Shown here one piece after another: positions 9,735 to 22,151 of a stretch of DNA of 64,000 nt; within the stretch, counting starts at the first letter, position 1; every line of letters starts with the position of its first letter. The translations under genes were made by a program, and so were the position numbers. The notes under the pieces were generated by a model, which searched no databases, was not told the DNA's origin, and was given only the letters and a program-made list of their open reading frames with translations. Origin of the DNA: Moraxella oculi (GTDB lineage: Bacteria > Pseudomonadota > Gammaproteobacteria > Pseudomonadales > Moraxellaceae); the NCBI RefSeq assembly GCF_023336735.1, contig NZ_JAMBAQ010000003.1, positions 62,001-126,000 on the forward strand. Direction: 5' to 3'.

Positions 9735-9743
9735 TGCTATAAT
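9735..9743 (+). promoter_or_regulatory. Extended -10 promoter for ddc
   Basis: TGCTATAAT lies 36 bases before the ddc ATG, the same 9-mer as at hsdM. It would let ddc be expressed independently of dat and of the restriction operon. Confidence 0.6.
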
Positions 9744-9779
9744 GAGATCAAGTTTATTTTTTCTATTTGGGAAAGCATT

Positions 9780-11324
9780 ATGGTAGATATTGCACAACAC
9801 CGCCAAGCCTTACTTTGTAATGATAGCCAGTCCATAGCAGACTATGAACAAGCGATGAATACCGCTGTCAAAGCCGTATCCGACTGGCTACAAAACGACA
9901 AAATGTACACAGGCGGCAGCATTAAAGAGTTACGCTCTCAAATCAGTTTTAATCCACAAAAACATGGTTTGGGTGTGGATAAGGCATTGGAGCGGCTGGT
10001 GGAGCTGTTTTTAAACAAAAGTTTGAAAGTTCATCACCCACATTCGCTCGCTCATTTGCATTGCCCAACCATGGTAACTTCACAAATCGCCGAAGTACTG
10101 ATCAATGCCACCAACCAATCCATGGACTCGTGGGACCAGTCGCCAGCAGGCTCGCTGATGGAAGTACAGCTCATTGACTGGCTACGCCAAAAGGTCGGCT
10201 ATGGGGCAGGGCAGGCAGGCGTGTTCACATCAGGCGGTACGCAGTCCAATTTGATGGGCGTGCTATTAGCAAGAGACTGGGCAATTGCGAAGCACTGGAA
10301 AAATGCAGACGGCAAAGAATGGTTGGTACAAAAAGACGGCATTCCAGCAGACGCCATGCAAGCAGTCAAAGTGATTTGCTCAGAGAATGCTCATTTTAGC
10401 GTGCAAAAAAACATGGCAATGATGGGCATGGGTTTTCAATCTGTCGTTACCGTGCCTGTGGACGATAATGCCAAGATGGATACAGATGCCCTTGCCAAAA
10501 CCATGGCGGATTTAAAAGCAGATGGCAAAATCGTGGCGTGCGTGGTGGCAACAGCAGGGACAACGGACGCAGGGGCGATTGATGACATCAAGGCCATTCG
10601 CAAGCTGTGTGATGACTTTGGGGCGTGGCTGCATATTGATGCGGCATGGGGCGGGGCATTGATTTTGTCCAATGAATACCGTGATATGCTTGACGGCATT
10701 GAGTTATCCGACTCGATCACGCTTGATTTTCATAAGCATTTTTTCCAAAGCATTTCGTGCGGCGCGTTTTTATTAAAAGACGAACAAAATTACCGCTTTA
10801 TGCATTATGAGGCAGAATATCTAAACTCAGCTTATGATGAAGAACACGGCGTGCCAAACTTGGTGTCCAAGTCTTTGCAAACCACTCGCCGATTTGATGC
10901 GTTAAAGCTGTGGATGACCATTGAAGCTCTGGGTGAAGAGTTGTATGGCTCAATGATTGACCATGGCGTGAAATTAACTCGTCAAGTGGCGGATTATATT
11001 AAAGCAACGGACGGTTTGGAGTTGCTTATTGAACCACAATTTGCCAGCGTGCTGTTTCGTGTTGTGCCAAAAGAGTATCCAACGCATTTGATTGATAGTC
11101 TTAATCAAAATGTCGCAGATGAACTGTTTGCTCGTGGTGAGGCAAATATTGGGGTAACTCGTGTGATTGACAAAAACCGTGATGTACAATCTTTAAAAAT
11201 GACCACGCTTAGCCCAATTGCCACGCTTGACAATGTCAAAGCCTTGCTATCACAAGTCTTACAAGAAGCAGAACGCATCAAAGACGACATCAAAAACGGC
11301 ACTTACACGCCACCGATTGATTAA
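9780..11324 (+). CDS. ddc: L-2,4-diaminobutyrate decarboxylase
   Basis: A 514-aa group II PLP-dependent decarboxylase that converts L-2,4-diaminobutyrate to 1,3-diaminopropane. Visible motifs are HIDAAWGG near residues 285-292 (cofactor-contacting Asp) and LDFHKHFFQ with the PLP lysine near 319. [12 protein letters not shown] near residues 148-159 binds the phosphate. The length matches Acinetobacter Ddc. Its partner dat is at the left edge of the window. GGGAAAG is a weak ribosome binding site and an extended -10 promoter lies upstream. Siderophore-type decarboxylases are related, but the dat-ddc pairing favours the diaminopropane route. Confidence 0.93.
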   Translation: MVDIAQHRQALLCNDSQSIADYEQAMNTAVKAVSDWLQNDKMYTGGSIKELRSQISFNPQKHGLGVDKALERLVELFLNKSLKVHHPHSLAHLHCPTMVTSQIAEVLINATNQSMDSWDQSPAGSLMEVQLIDWLRQKVGYGAGQAGVFTSGGTQSNLMGVLLARDWAIAKHWKNADGKEWLVQKDGIPADAMQAVKVICSENAHFSVQKNMAMMGMGFQSVVTVPVDDNAKMDTDALAKTMADLKADGKIVACVVATAGTTDAGAIDDIKAIRKLCDDFGAWLHIDAAWGGALILSNEYRDMLDGIELSDSITLDFHKHFFQSISCGAFLLKDEQNYRFMHYEAEYLNSAYDEEHGVPNLVSKSLQTTRRFDALKLWMTIEALGEELYGSMIDHGVKLTRQVADYIKATDGLELLIEPQFASVLFRVVPKEYPTHLIDSLNQNVADELFARGEANIGVTRVIDKNRDVQSLKMTTLSPIATLDNVKALLSQVLQEAERIKDDIKNGTYTPPID

Positions 11325-11328
11325 GTTG

Positions 11329-12150
11329 GTGAAGCGTATTCATATTGGCACAGGCGGATATGGCGACAATGATTTGATTGGAACGCTGTATCCACACGGC
11401 ACACGACCCAGTCAATTTTTGCACTATTATGCCAATCACTACGACTGTGTGGAGATAAACAGCAGTTTTCACGCACCTATTGGTCAAAAGACTGTGCAAG
11501 GTATGTTTGCCAAAGCTGATAAACGGCTAAAATTTTCGTTCAAACTGCACCAAGATTTTAGCCATGCTCGTACTGCTACCGCCCAATCCGCCAAAAATTT
11601 TTTACACATTTTAACGCCTTTTAGCAAGCAGTTGGCTCCGCTGTTATTGCAATTCCCCCACAGCTTTGAACGAACCATCACCAATCGCCAGTATTTGGGC
11701 GAGATGGTAACATGGTTTGATGGACATCTGCTTGCCATAGAGTTTCGCCACCCCAGTTGGCATGTTGACCCTGTATTTGCCCATTTTGCCAAATCGCCCA
11801 ATTTGATTTGGGTCAATGCTGATTATCCAAAAAATATCGGACTGCCAGACACGCCTTTTTGGGCGAATGCTCGCACCGCCTATTATCGGTTGCACGGACG
11901 GCGTAGCGATTGGTGGGAAAAAGAGAGTGCCAAAGAGCGACACGATCATCGTTATAGCGATGATGAACTTAGTAAAATCGCTGATAAGATTTTTGCCAAT
12001 AGGCAATACTTTGATGAATTGTTCATTTATTTTCAAAATACGACCAACGCCCATTCTTTTTATAATATCGTGATGTTAAAAGAAAAATTGGCACGGTTAG
12101 GTTTTGAAACAAAGCTGCCTTGTCTGATGGGTCAGGGCAGCTTGTTTTAA
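11329..12150 (+). CDS. DUF72 (YecE-like) family protein
   Basis: A 273-aa protein of the DUF72 family, recognised by the start IHIGTGGYGD, then YANHYDCVEINSSFH, FSFKLHQDFSH, LLLQFPHSF and IEFRHPSW, and near the end YFQNTTNAHSF. The fold is TIM-barrel-like; its function is not established. The start is set at GTG 11329 because family members begin just before the IHIGTGG strand; TTG at 11326 is equally possible. The longer frame runs back into ddc and is not credible. It follows ddc by four bases, so the two are likely co-transcribed. Confidence 0.85.
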   Translation: MKRIHIGTGGYGDNDLIGTLYPHGTRPSQFLHYYANHYDCVEINSSFHAPIGQKTVQGMFAKADKRLKFSFKLHQDFSHARTATAQSAKNFLHILTPFSKQLAPLLLQFPHSFERTITNRQYLGEMVTWFDGHLLAIEFRHPSWHVDPVFAHFAKSPNLIWVNADYPKNIGLPDTPFWANARTAYYRLHGRRSDWWEKESAKERHDHRYSDDELSKIADKIFANRQYFDELFIYFQNTTNAHSFYNIVMLKEKLARLGFETKLPCLMGQGSLF

Positions 12151-12196
12151 TCATTGGTCAGGTGTGGGTATTAGGTGTCATTTTACCACCATAAAA

Positions 12197-12781
12197 TCAT
12201 TGATTTTGAAACCAATGATTGGCGTTGTTTTTGGCTTTTTCGATGTCTTGTGATGATAGGTTTAGGGCGAGTTGCCCAATTTTTGTTTGGGCTTTGTTTT
12301 TGATGTTTTGGTCAAGCATGCCATCACGACTGGATAGCTCATACCATTTATAAGCATCAACGAAGCGTTTTTCACGCTCATCAAGTATTGCCAGGGCGTA
12401 GCTGGCACGATTGTCTCCCAGATGAGCTGCTTTTTCTAGCCATTGACGAGCTTCATTCATGTCAGCCTTGACGCCTTCGCCACGCAGATACATCAGCCCA
12501 AGATTGAGCTGTGCAGGCGAGGCATTTTGTAAGGCGGCACGAGTGTACCAATAAGCGGCCAAACTTGGGTCTTTTGCCACACCTTCACCTTTTTGTAGTC
12601 GCTTCGCCAAGAAAAATTGAGCGTGATGATTGCCTTGCGAGGCTTTGGCGTTTAATCTGTTGATGTCCATGTGTTCAAAATCGCTCCCATGAAAGCTGTC
12701 AATGGTGGTTGTGATCTGTGCGTGGGTAGCGACAGACAGTCCCAATAAGGCTGAACATAAGGCGATTTTAAGCGTTTTCAC
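12197..12781 (-). CDS. Secreted Sel1-repeat (TPR-like) protein
   Basis: A 194-aa protein with a signal peptide (KTLKIALCSALLGLSVATHA, cleavage before Q) and Sel1-type repeats, such as AQFFLAKRLQKGEGVAKD, then AQLNLGLMYLRGEGVKAD and ASYALAILDEREKRF. Sel1 repeats are alpha-helical scaffolds for protein contacts in the periplasm. The GTG at 12781 is chosen because GGAG lies five bases upstream and it places the signal peptide at the N-terminus; the longer frame would bury it. Its partner is unknown. It converges with the DUF72 gene. Confidence 0.75.
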   Translation of the reverse strand: MKTLKIALCSALLGLSVATHAQITTTIDSFHGSDFEHMDINRLNAKASQGNHHAQFFLAKRLQKGEGVAKDPSLAAYWYTRAALQNASPAQLNLGLMYLRGEGVKADMNEARQWLEKAAHLGDNRASYALAILDEREKRFVDAYKWYELSSRDGMLDQNIKNKAQTKIGQLALNLSSQDIEKAKNNANHWFQNQ

Positions 12782-12875
12782 ATGAACTCCAAAGATAAGA
12801 AAAGTTGTCATCTATGTTAGCACTTTGGCGACAAAAATTCAACGAGCGAGATGTTACAAATGATGGCCGCCTGTG

Positions 12876-13487
12876 TTAATTTTTTGCTATGCGGTAAATG
12901 GCCACATCAGCCAGAAGATTTGGTATGTGTTTGACAAGTTTACGCATCAGCTTATTTGGCAAGTTGGCATCATCATTAATGGCGACGGTCTCTAAGATGG
13001 TGATGCCATTATCATGGCAAAGTCGCTCAAAATCCTTAAAGGTACACAGATGAATGTTGGGCGTGTCATACCATTGATGGGGTAGGGTCTCACTGATGGG
13101 CATCATGCCTTTAATGCCCAAGTGCACACGGTTCTGCCAATAGGCAAAATTCGGAAAGGTAACAATGCCTTCTTTTGCCACTCGAAGCATGTCATTGAGA
13201 AGGTCTTGTGGGTTTTTTACCGCTTGCAAGGCACGAGTCATCACGACCGTATCAAAGCTATTGTCGGCAAAGCGTGCCAAGCCATCATTTAAGTCTTGTT
13301 CAATGATGTTTAAGCCTTTGAGAATGGCTTGATTGATTTTCTTTTCATCAATTTCCAAGCCATAGCCAAACACCCCCAAGTGTTCTTGCAAATGAGCAAG
13401 CAAAGTGCCATCGCCACAGCCTAGGTCCAACACCTTGGTATTTGGCTGTATCCATTTTTCAGCAAGTTGATGATCGATGTTATTCAT
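12876..13487 (-). CDS. metW: Methionine biosynthesis protein MetW
   Basis: A 203-aa class I SAM-dependent methyltransferase-fold protein with motif I VLDLGCGDGTLLAHL (residues 20-34), an acidic EQDLNDGL segment and FPNFAYWQNR, all typical of MetW. In many proteobacteria MetW works with MetX, and here it lies 68 bases downstream of metX on the same strand. Its exact role in methionine synthesis is not fully settled. Confidence 0.93.
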   Translation of the reverse strand: MNNIDHQLAEKWIQPNTKVLDLGCGDGTLLAHLQEHLGVFGYGLEIDEKKINQAILKGLNIIEQDLNDGLARFADNSFDTVVMTRALQAVKNPQDLLNDMLRVAKEGIVTFPNFAYWQNRVHLGIKGMMPISETLPHQWYDTPNIHLCTFKDFERLCHDNGITILETVAINDDANLPNKLMRKLVKHIPNLLADVAIYRIAKN

Positions 13488-13555
13488 GAGTTTCCCTATT
13501 GCAACTGTCGCAAGATATCAAGATATTAAGTCAGGCTGATTCATTAAGTAGAGGT

Positions 13556-14752
13556 TTATGCTGATGATGTTTTGGAGGAATGCCGTATGGGTGCCGACAA
13601 AAAACCTTTCACTGCATTGGCATAGCGAGGAATGTCAAATAAAAACGAATCATGACCATGTGGTGCATCCACATTGATGAAACTGACATCTTTGCCATTG
13701 GCAATCAGAGCGTCGACGATTTCTATTGAGCGTTCTGGAGAGAAACGCCAGTCCGTTGTGAATGAAACGATCAAAAACTGGCATTGGGTGCGAGCAAGTG
13801 TCTGTTCTAGGGCAGTTTTTTCGTCCAGATTGTCAGTGGTGTAGTCTCGTGTGGGATCAAAGTAATCGAGTGCTTTAGTCATGAGTAAATAGGTGTTGGC
13901 ATCAAAATTTTTGCTGAATCGTTCTCCTTGATAGCGAAGATAGCTTTCGACTTGAAATTCAACATCATAACCATACATGAACTTCCCTGATTTTAAATCG
14001 CGACCAAATTTCGCTTTCATGGCATCTTCGGTAATGTAGGTGATATGACCGACCATGCGTGCTAAGACCAGTCCTCTTCTAGGATAAGTGCCATGCTTGA
14101 CATACCAACCTTCATGAAAATCAGGATCAGATAAAATGGATTGGCGCGCCACTTCATTAAAGGCGATATTTTGGGCAGACAGTTTTGGTGTGCTGGCGAT
14201 GATGACGGCTTTACTTAGGCGTTCTGGGTAATCCACCGACCACTGTAATGCCTGCATGCCACCCATTGAGCCACCTATGATGGCATGCCATTTGGTGATG
14301 CCCAAGCGGTCAGAGAGTATGACTTGTGTCTTTACCCAATCTTTTATCGTGATGAGTGGAAAGTCTGCCCCCCACGGTTCTCCTGTATCAGGATTGATGG
14401 TCGTAGGGCCTGTGGAGCCATGGCATGAGCCAATATTATTCAGACAGACGACAAAAAATTCATTGGTGTCAATCGCTTTATCCTTACCAATCAGTGCGTC
14501 CCACCAGCCTGCCTTTTCATCGGTCGCACTGTGATAACCTGCGGCATGATGTGAGCCTGATAAAGCATGGCAGATGAGAATGGCGTTTGACCGTTCAGCG
14601 TTAAGCTGTCCATAGGTCTCAATCACCAAGTCAAATGATGGTAGAATGCGTTGACATTCTAATTGTAATGGCTCATCAAAGTGTAGTATTTGTGGCGTAA
14701 CGATGCCAACTGAATTGGGATCGAGGTAGGGGGGTGTTGTTAAATTTTCCAC
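13556..14752 (-). CDS. metX: Homoserine O-acyltransferase MetX
   Basis: A 398-aa alpha/beta-hydrolase-fold enzyme that acylates homoserine in methionine synthesis. Features are [17 protein letters not shown] near the N-terminus, the nucleophile elbow [12 protein letters not shown] with the catalytic serine, and [11 protein letters not shown] with the catalytic histidine near the C-terminus. The length fits MetX. Whether it uses acetyl- or succinyl-CoA cannot be decided with certainty by eye. It forms an operon with metW; hemH is divergent. Confidence 0.95.
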   Translation of the reverse strand: MENLTTPPYLDPNSVGIVTPQILHFDEPLQLECQRILPSFDLVIETYGQLNAERSNAILICHALSGSHHAAGYHSATDEKAGWWDALIGKDKAIDTNEFFVVCLNNIGSCHGSTGPTTINPDTGEPWGADFPLITIKDWVKTQVILSDRLGITKWHAIIGGSMGGMQALQWSVDYPERLSKAVIIASTPKLSAQNIAFNEVARQSILSDPDFHEGWYVKHGTYPRRGLVLARMVGHITYITEDAMKAKFGRDLKSGKFMYGYDVEFQVESYLRYQGERFSKNFDANTYLLMTKALDYFDPTRDYTTDNLDEKTALEQTLARTQCQFLIVSFTTDWRFSPERSIEIVDALIANGKDVSFINVDAPHGHDSFLFDIPRYANAVKGFLSAPIRHSSKTSSA

Positions 14753-14937
14753 GAACTGTTCCGATTGATCTGTGTTATCTTATGTTGAATTGATTTGGGT
14801 TATTGTAACATTTTGGGCGACTTTTAAGCAATTTTTCATGAGATTTTATGATTGCACTAAGCGTCTTGCTGAATTTTGTTGTTGAATTAAGCTTCATGTG
14901 ATTGGTTATGAAAAATACTGATATTTTTATCAAAAAA

Positions 14938-14946
14938 TGCTACACT
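14938..14946 (+). promoter_or_regulatory. Extended -10 promoter candidate for hemH
   Basis: TGCTACACT has the TGn extension and a -10 hexamer with four matches, 40 bases before the hemH start. No clear -35 is seen. Confidence 0.4.
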
Positions 14947-14986
14947 AAGATGAAATCAAAATCAGTTTTAAAAGCGACAAAGCATC

Positions 14987-15949
14987 ATGAAAACCGCCAT
15001 CATTCTTGTTAATCTGGGTACTCCTGACGAGCCCACGCCATCAGGGGTGCGTCGTTATTTGCGTGAGTTTTTATCTGACACACGAGTGATTGAGATTCCT
15101 CCGTTTATTTGGCAGATCATTTTAAATCTATTCGTACTAACCACTCGCCCCAAGCGTGTTGCTCATGCTTATCAAAGTATTTGGACTCCTGACGGTTCAC
15201 CATTATTGGCGATTTTAAAGTCTCAAGCCAGATTGTTACAAGATAAGCTTGTATCAGAGGGTAAAAACACGCCTGTTTTTGCAGCAACTACCTATGGCAA
15301 TCCAAACATCAAAACTGTCATGCAGGATCTCCAAGATAGGGGCTATGATGATTTTATTGTTTTTTCCTTATATCCGCAATACTCAGCAACGACAACGGGT
15401 GCGGTGTTTGATAAAGTGGCAGGGTATTGTCAAAAAAAGAGAAATATGCCAGCCATTCAGTTCATCAAGGAATACTATGACCACCCTCTGTACATACAGG
15501 CATTGGCTCAAAGTATTCGCAGGCATTGGCAGGAACATGGGCGAGCTGACCGACTATTGATGAGCTTTCATGGCATTCCCAAGCCTTATGCAGACAAGGG
15601 GGATCCTTATGCTGAGCAATGCAGAAAAACAGCTGTTTTGGTTGCCAGCGAACTTGGGCTTGGCATGAACGAATGGGCGATAAGCTTTCAGTCTCGCTTT
15701 GGAGCACAAGAGTGGTTAAAGCCCTATACTGATGAGTTGCTTGCAGAATGGGGGGCTGGCGGCATGTCGGTACAGGTGTTAAGTCCTGCTTTTAGCGCTG
15801 ACTGTCTTGAAACCTTAGAAGAGCTGGCAGTAGAAAATCGTGATAATTTTCTCCAAGCGGGTGGAAAGTCTTATGAGTACATTCCTGCACTCAATACAGA
15901 TGAGATGCACATCGCAATGATGGCAGAGGTGGTAGGGCGTTATATTTAA
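14987..15949 (+). CDS. hemH: Ferrochelatase
   Basis: A 320-aa enzyme that inserts ferrous iron into protoporphyrin IX, the last step of heme synthesis, at the inner face of the membrane. It begins with ILVNLGTPDEPTPSGVRRYL. The active-site histidine is in LLMSFHGIPKPYADKGDPY near residues 190-208, and the glutamate-containing SADCLETLEEL follows. Length and ends are standard. It is a single gene divergent from metX and convergent with the TRIC-type gene. Confidence 0.96.
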   Translation: MKTAIILVNLGTPDEPTPSGVRRYLREFLSDTRVIEIPPFIWQIILNLFVLTTRPKRVAHAYQSIWTPDGSPLLAILKSQARLLQDKLVSEGKNTPVFAATTYGNPNIKTVMQDLQDRGYDDFIVFSLYPQYSATTTGAVFDKVAGYCQKKRNMPAIQFIKEYYDHPLYIQALAQSIRRHWQEHGRADRLLMSFHGIPKPYADKGDPYAEQCRKTAVLVASELGLGMNEWAISFQSRFGAQEWLKPYTDELLAEWGAGGMSVQVLSPAFSADCLETLEELAVENRDNFLQAGGKSYEYIPALNTDEMHIAMMAEVVGRYI

Positions 15950-15966
15950 AGTTTGAAAGCGGTTAT

Positions 15967-16602
15967 TTAGTTTTTAAAATTTAAGCGAAGTGATGGCAGA
16001 TGCCAGTCAAACATGACCGCAAGCATTCTGACGCCAAAAATTGTGGCGAGCGTCAATGTGTCGTGCAGACTGGTCGCCACACCAATCTTGGCAAGTAAAA
16101 AATACAACAATGAGCCTGCCAAACTGGCACTGATATAGATTTCTTTTTGTAAGACGAGAGGGATTTCGTTACAAATCATATCACGCATGATGCCGCCTGC
16201 AATGCTGGTCAGTACCGCCATCATCACGGCGATCATGGGGTGAGTACCAAAAGCTAAGCCGACTTTTAAGCCTATGACGCTAAATGCCGCCAGTCCAATG
16301 GCATCAAAAAATTTCAGTGTCCAGTCAATTTTTTGATAAAGTGTGAAAAATATTTGACAAATCAATGAAGTAGTAGTGATGACGATGACATAATTTAAAT
16401 CAGTCATCCAAAATAAAGGATGGCGATCAAGCATGACATCACGAATGGTACCGCCACCGATGGCATTGACCATGGATACTAAGATGCAGCCAAAAAAATC
16501 AAAACGCTTGTGCAAAGCCAATGTTGTTCCAGCAAAAGCACATGCGATGATTCCCACCATGTCAAGCAGATAGATCATCATGTCAGGGCTAAATGGCTGC
16601 AT
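15967..16602 (-). CDS. TRIC-type (UPF0126) cation channel family membrane protein
   Basis: A 211-aa protein with about seven hydrophobic segments and a duplicated glycine motif, GGGTIRDVML (residues 48-57) and GGIMRDMICN (134-143). This is the hallmark of the YadS/YicG family, related to trimeric intracellular cation channels. It probably carries monovalent cations across the inner membrane, but the physiological role in bacteria is unclear. It lies downstream of gmk on the same strand with a 25-base gap. Confidence 0.85.
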   Translation of the reverse strand: MQPFSPDMMIYLLDMVGIIACAFAGTTLALHKRFDFFGCILVSMVNAIGGGTIRDVMLDRHPLFWMTDLNYVIVITTTSLICQIFFTLYQKIDWTLKFFDAIGLAAFSVIGLKVGLAFGTHPMIAVMMAVLTSIAGGIMRDMICNEIPLVLQKEIYISASLAGSLLYFLLAKIGVATSLHDTLTLATIFGVRMLAVMFDWHLPSLRLNFKN

Positions 16603-16627
16603 ATATTACCTATTACTTATGACCTTT

Positions 16628-17254
16628 TTATGACTCGTCTGATAGAAGAGAGTTGATGGTATGGGCATGACGCACTTGCTGTTTTGCAAGTGTCAGGCGT
16701 TGTGCCTTAATGATGCACTGCAAATCCTTCAAGGCTTCGTTAAAATCGTCATTGATGACGATATAATCAAAATGATGGTAGTTTTTCATTTCGGTAACAG
16801 CGCCAGATAGGCGGGTTTGAATGACTTCCAAAGAGTCTTGTCCTCGTGCAGATAGGCGATTGTGTAGAGCATCACGACTTGGCGGTAAAATAAAAATCAT
16901 CACCACATCGGGGCGTTGTTGCTTAATCTGTAATGCACCTTGCCAATCAATCTCTAAGATGACATCAATTCCTTGATTAAGTAGATTTTCTACCGCTTGC
17001 TGACTGGTGCCATAATAATTACCAAAAACTTCTGCATATTCAAAAAAAGCACCATCGGCGATGAGTTGTTCAAAGCTTGCCTTGTCAGTGAAATGATAAT
17101 GCATGCCTTCGATTTCGGCAGGTCTGGGCAATCTGGTGGTGTGAGAGATGCTTACTTGTAATTGTTGCGTGGTGGCAAGCAACTCTTTGACTAAGCTGGT
17201 CTTTCCTGTGCCTGATGCGGCAGTGATGATGTATAGTGTGCCTTGTGCGTTCAT
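16628..17254 (-). CDS. gmk: Guanylate kinase
   Basis: A 208-aa enzyme that phosphorylates GMP to GDP with ATP. The P-loop [10 protein letters not shown] is at residues 12-21, and the GMP-binding stretch [10 protein letters not shown]-like appears as [19 protein letters not shown]. The start [10 protein letters not shown] at 17254 is chosen from family length; a longer frame to 17359 would overlap the upstream gene's end. GGAAA just upstream may serve as ribosome binding site. Confidence 0.95.
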   Translation of the reverse strand: MNAQGTLYIITAASGTGKTSLVKELLATTQQLQVSISHTTRLPRPAEIEGMHYHFTDKASFEQLIADGAFFEYAEVFGNYYGTSQQAVENLLNQGIDVILEIDWQGALQIKQQRPDVVMIFILPPSRDALHNRLSARGQDSLEVIQTRLSGAVTEMKNYHHFDYIVINDDFNEALKDLQCIIKAQRLTLAKQQVRHAHTINSLLSDES

Positions 17255-17316
17255 AAGATTTCCAAATATGCCTTGATATTTGATGGATATTATAACATAG
17301 GATGATGGATTTTCAT

Positions 17317-17808
17317 TCATACAAGACTGGCGGCCCACAGTCTTAATTTTAATGACCATAAGGGAGCAATGCCTGTGAAGCTTTGATGAATTTTACCATC
17401 TTTTAAAATCACGAATGATGGAGTTACTTTGCCTTGCCAAGCGTGAAAAATCTCACCGCCCAAATCATTGATTGCGATGAAATCATAACCGTGCATCGTC
17501 ATGTACCGTCCCAACGCTTCGGTGCTGTCTGATTTGACCGCTACGCTGACGACTGGCTGACCATTGGCATGTAAGGCTTGAATGTTGGGTGAGGTTAGAC
17601 TGCAGATTGAGCACCAAGTGCCCCAAAAATATACCAAGATGGGCTGCTGATGACTGACTGCAATGACATCGATGAGCTGATTGTGTTCATTGGCATAAGT
17701 GAGGTTGGCTGTGTTGGGTAGAGTTGGTGCACGATACCAATTAACAGCACCATAAATCACAACAAACATCATCAGGTAAACCAAGGTGGAGAATATCTTT
17801 TTCTTCAT
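17317..17808 (-). CDS. Membrane-anchored thioredoxin-like protein (TlpA/ScsD type)
   Basis: A 163-aa protein with an N-terminal membrane anchor (about residues 5-22) and a thioredoxin fold in the periplasm. The redox motif is WGTWCSICS near residues 68-76, and a cis-proline segment [11 protein letters not shown] follows near 132. It resembles ScsD/TlpA protein-disulfide oxidoreductases. Substrate and direction of electron flow cannot be read from sequence. It sits between icd and gmk on the same strand. Confidence 0.8.
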   Translation of the reverse strand: MKKKIFSTLVYLMMFVVIYGAVNWYRAPTLPNTANLTYANEHNQLIDVIAVSHQQPILVYFWGTWCSICSLTSPNIQALHANGQPVVSVAVKSDSTEALGRYMTMHGYDFIAINDLGGEIFHAWQGKVTPSFVILKDGKIHQSFTGIAPLWSLKLRLWAASLV

Positions 17809-17842
17809 GATGATTGGTATTGCATTTGTTGGTAAAATAATA

Positions 17843-17872
17843 AAAATGCCACCTATGGCAAGATGGCATTTT
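17843..17872 (-). terminator. Terminator after icd
   Basis: A 9-bp inverted repeat (AAAATGCCA at 17843-17851 with TGGCATTTT at 17864-17872) lies just past the icd stop. Read on the minus strand, it ends in a T-rich run. Confidence 0.65.
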
Positions 17873-17885
17873 ATGATGAAAAAAA

Positions 17886-20186
<2,301 letters not shown>

Positions 20187-20240
20187 TCACAAATGCTAAA
20201 AAGTAGGTGCATTTGTAATAAATCCATTTGTTGCATGCTT

Positions 20241-20269
20241 ATTATAGTATAGTATGCAAAGGGTGTAAA
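20241..20269 (-). promoter_or_regulatory. Sigma-70 promoter for icd
   Basis: On the minus strand TTTACA (20269-20264) and TATAAT (20246-20241) are separated by 17 bases, a near-consensus promoter. It gives a leader of about 125 bases before the icd start. Confidence 0.7.
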
Positions 20270-20366
20270 TCGCTATTTTGTTACATCATCAGACGCACTT
20301 TTATGTTAAAAACATTGCTAAAATTGCTAAAGATGTTTGATGAGATGATGCCTGACCGACTTGTCA

Positions 20367-21254
20367 TCAAGGTTTGATGATGTCGTCTAATAATGCTAAA
20401 AAACCTTTCATGTATGCCATGTCTAGGCTGTTGGTACGCACAGCGGCATACAGTTGGCAATACACACCTGTACCCAAAGGGCGACTAACTATCCAGCCTT
20501 TTTTCTCATATTCAGCTGCCACCCAGTCAGGTAGGGCGGCAACACCACGCTCTGACGCCACAAGCTGAATGAGCATTGCCGTCAGTTCGGTGGTGCGTAG
20601 TTGCTTGGGGGTGATGCCAGCAGGAGTTAGAAATTTGGCCATGATGTCAAGGCGTTCTTGTTCAACAGGATAGACGATGAGTGTCTCATCTGTTAGATTT
20701 GCAGGCTGGATGCGTTCTTGACTGGCCAGCTGATGTGCAGGTGAGAGTATTAAACGGCTTTCATAGGTAAAAAGCGACTGATAGGTGATGCCATCAATCG
20801 GTAGGTTGCTGGTGGTGATGAGTAAATCAATGTCGCCATCAATGAGCATTTGATGAGGTTCAGGCTCAAAACCTGTGGCAAAATCCAGCTCTACATCGCT
20901 GTATTCATGTCGATAGATGTTTAAGATTGGCATGAGCCAATCAAAACAACTGTGGCATTCGCTTGCCAGCCTTAGCTGTCCTGATTGACCATGTGCCAGT
21001 CGTCTAAGATCTGATGTGGTGCGTGCAACTTGTGGTAGGGTATGATTGGCAAGCTGTAATAGCAGCTTGCCTGCTGGGGTGAAAGTGACGGGTCTGGTTT
21101 TACGATTGACCAATGTAATGTCATAATAACTTTCAAGCTCTTTGAGCTGATGAGAGATGGCGGAGGCGGTGAGGTTGAGTTCGTCAGCGGTAGTGGCAAG
21201 AGAGCCATGGCGAGATAAAGTGGCTAACATGTGCAAATGGCGAATTTCTAGCAT
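20367..21254 (-). CDS. metR: LysR-family regulator, MetR-like
   Basis: A 295-aa LysR regulator. The N-terminal winged helix-turn-helix is MLEIRHLHMLATLSRHGSLA followed by TTADELNLTASAISHQLKEL. The effector domain shows the MetR signature LRLASECHSCFDWLMPIL and later TELTAMLIQLVASERGVAALP. MetR uses homocysteine as co-effector and controls met genes; metX-metW lie 6 kb away. The ATG at 21254 matches the family start; the longer frame is unlikely. Confidence 0.88.
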   Translation of the reverse strand: MLEIRHLHMLATLSRHGSLATTADELNLTASAISHQLKELESYYDITLVNRKTRPVTFTPAGKLLLQLANHTLPQVARTTSDLRRLAHGQSGQLRLASECHSCFDWLMPILNIYRHEYSDVELDFATGFEPEPHQMLIDGDIDLLITTSNLPIDGITYQSLFTYESRLILSPAHQLASQERIQPANLTDETLIVYPVEQERLDIMAKFLTPAGITPKQLRTTELTAMLIQLVASERGVAALPDWVAAEYEKKGWIVSRPLGTGVYCQLYAAVRTNSLDMAYMKGFLALLDDIIKP

Positions 21255-21406
21255 GAATTTTCTAACTGTGTGATAATTTGTTTGATGGGATTGTTGGTAT
21301 TTTATCACATAATTTGGCAATCTTTGGAGATCTGTCGTGCTTGTGATGGCCCCTTAATTTTGATAAAATGCGTTGATTGCCCCCATAATCCATCTGGACA
21401 AAAGAC

Positions 21407-22042
21407 ATGGACACCATCTTACAGCTGATTGATTTCATCATACATATTGACGCGCATTTGGCGGTTTTTCTATCAGATTATGGCATGTGGATTTATGGCA
21501 TCTTATTTTTAATCATCTTTATTGAAACGGGTTTTGTGGTCATGCCATTTTTGCCAGGTGATAGCTTGCTGTTTGCAGTGGGGGCATTGGCGGCAGTAAC
21601 GGGCGAACTAAACCCTGCCTTGCTGATTGGCTTGCTTTTTTTAGCAGCTGTGCTTGGCGATACACTCAATTATCATATTGGTCAATATGTTGGTCCAAAA
21701 GTTTTTCAAAAAAATCATCGCTTGATCAATCAGCATCACCTACTAAAAACCCAAGAATTTTTTGATAGACATGGTGGAAAAACAATCATTTTTGCCAGAT
21801 TTTTACCTTTTGCTCGTACTTTTGCTCCCTTTGTGGCAGGTGCGGGAGGTATGAACTATCAGAGGTTTTTGGCATATAATGTGATTGGTGGCTTTTGCTG
21901 GATTGCGTCATTTATTTCATTGGGTTTTTTCTTTGGTAATCAGCCAGTCATTAAAGATAACTTCACCTATGTGATTTTTGGGATTGTTGCATTCACAACT
22001 TTACCAATATTCATCGGATTCATCAAAAATAAGTTGAGCTAA
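21407..22042 (+). CDS. DedA family inner-membrane protein
   Basis: A 211-aa multi-spanning protein of the DedA/SNARE-associated family. The signature is ETGFVVMPFLPGDSLLF near residues 44-60, then GDTLNYHIG, and the conserved FARFLPFARTFAPFVAGAG near 128-146. DedA proteins are thought to act as proton-linked lipid (undecaprenyl phosphate or phospholipid) scramblases. Which lipid this one handles is not shown by sequence. Confidence 0.9.
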   Translation: MDTILQLIDFIIHIDAHLAVFLSDYGMWIYGILFLIIFIETGFVVMPFLPGDSLLFAVGALAAVTGELNPALLIGLLFLAAVLGDTLNYHIGQYVGPKVFQKNHRLINQHHLLKTQEFFDRHGGKTIIFARFLPFARTFAPFVAGAGGMNYQRFLAYNVIGGFCWIASFISLGFFFGNQPVIKDNFTYVIFGIVAFTTLPIFIGFIKNKLS

Positions 22043-22151
22043 GCTGAAAGATTTCGACAGTTGACCAATCACGGTCAAAAATATAAGATTTATTTTATTG
22101 ACCAAAAGCGATATAATGATGGATAAATCTATCATATAATTGGAGTTGATC

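Noticed and set aside
9780-11324. ddc as part of a siderophore cluster
   Set aside because: No NIS synthetase, NRPS or hydroxylase gene is near; the dat-ddc diaminopropane pathway explains it.
11644-12054. 136-aa minus-strand ORF opposite the DUF72 gene
   Set aside because: Antisense shadow with no recognisable domain.
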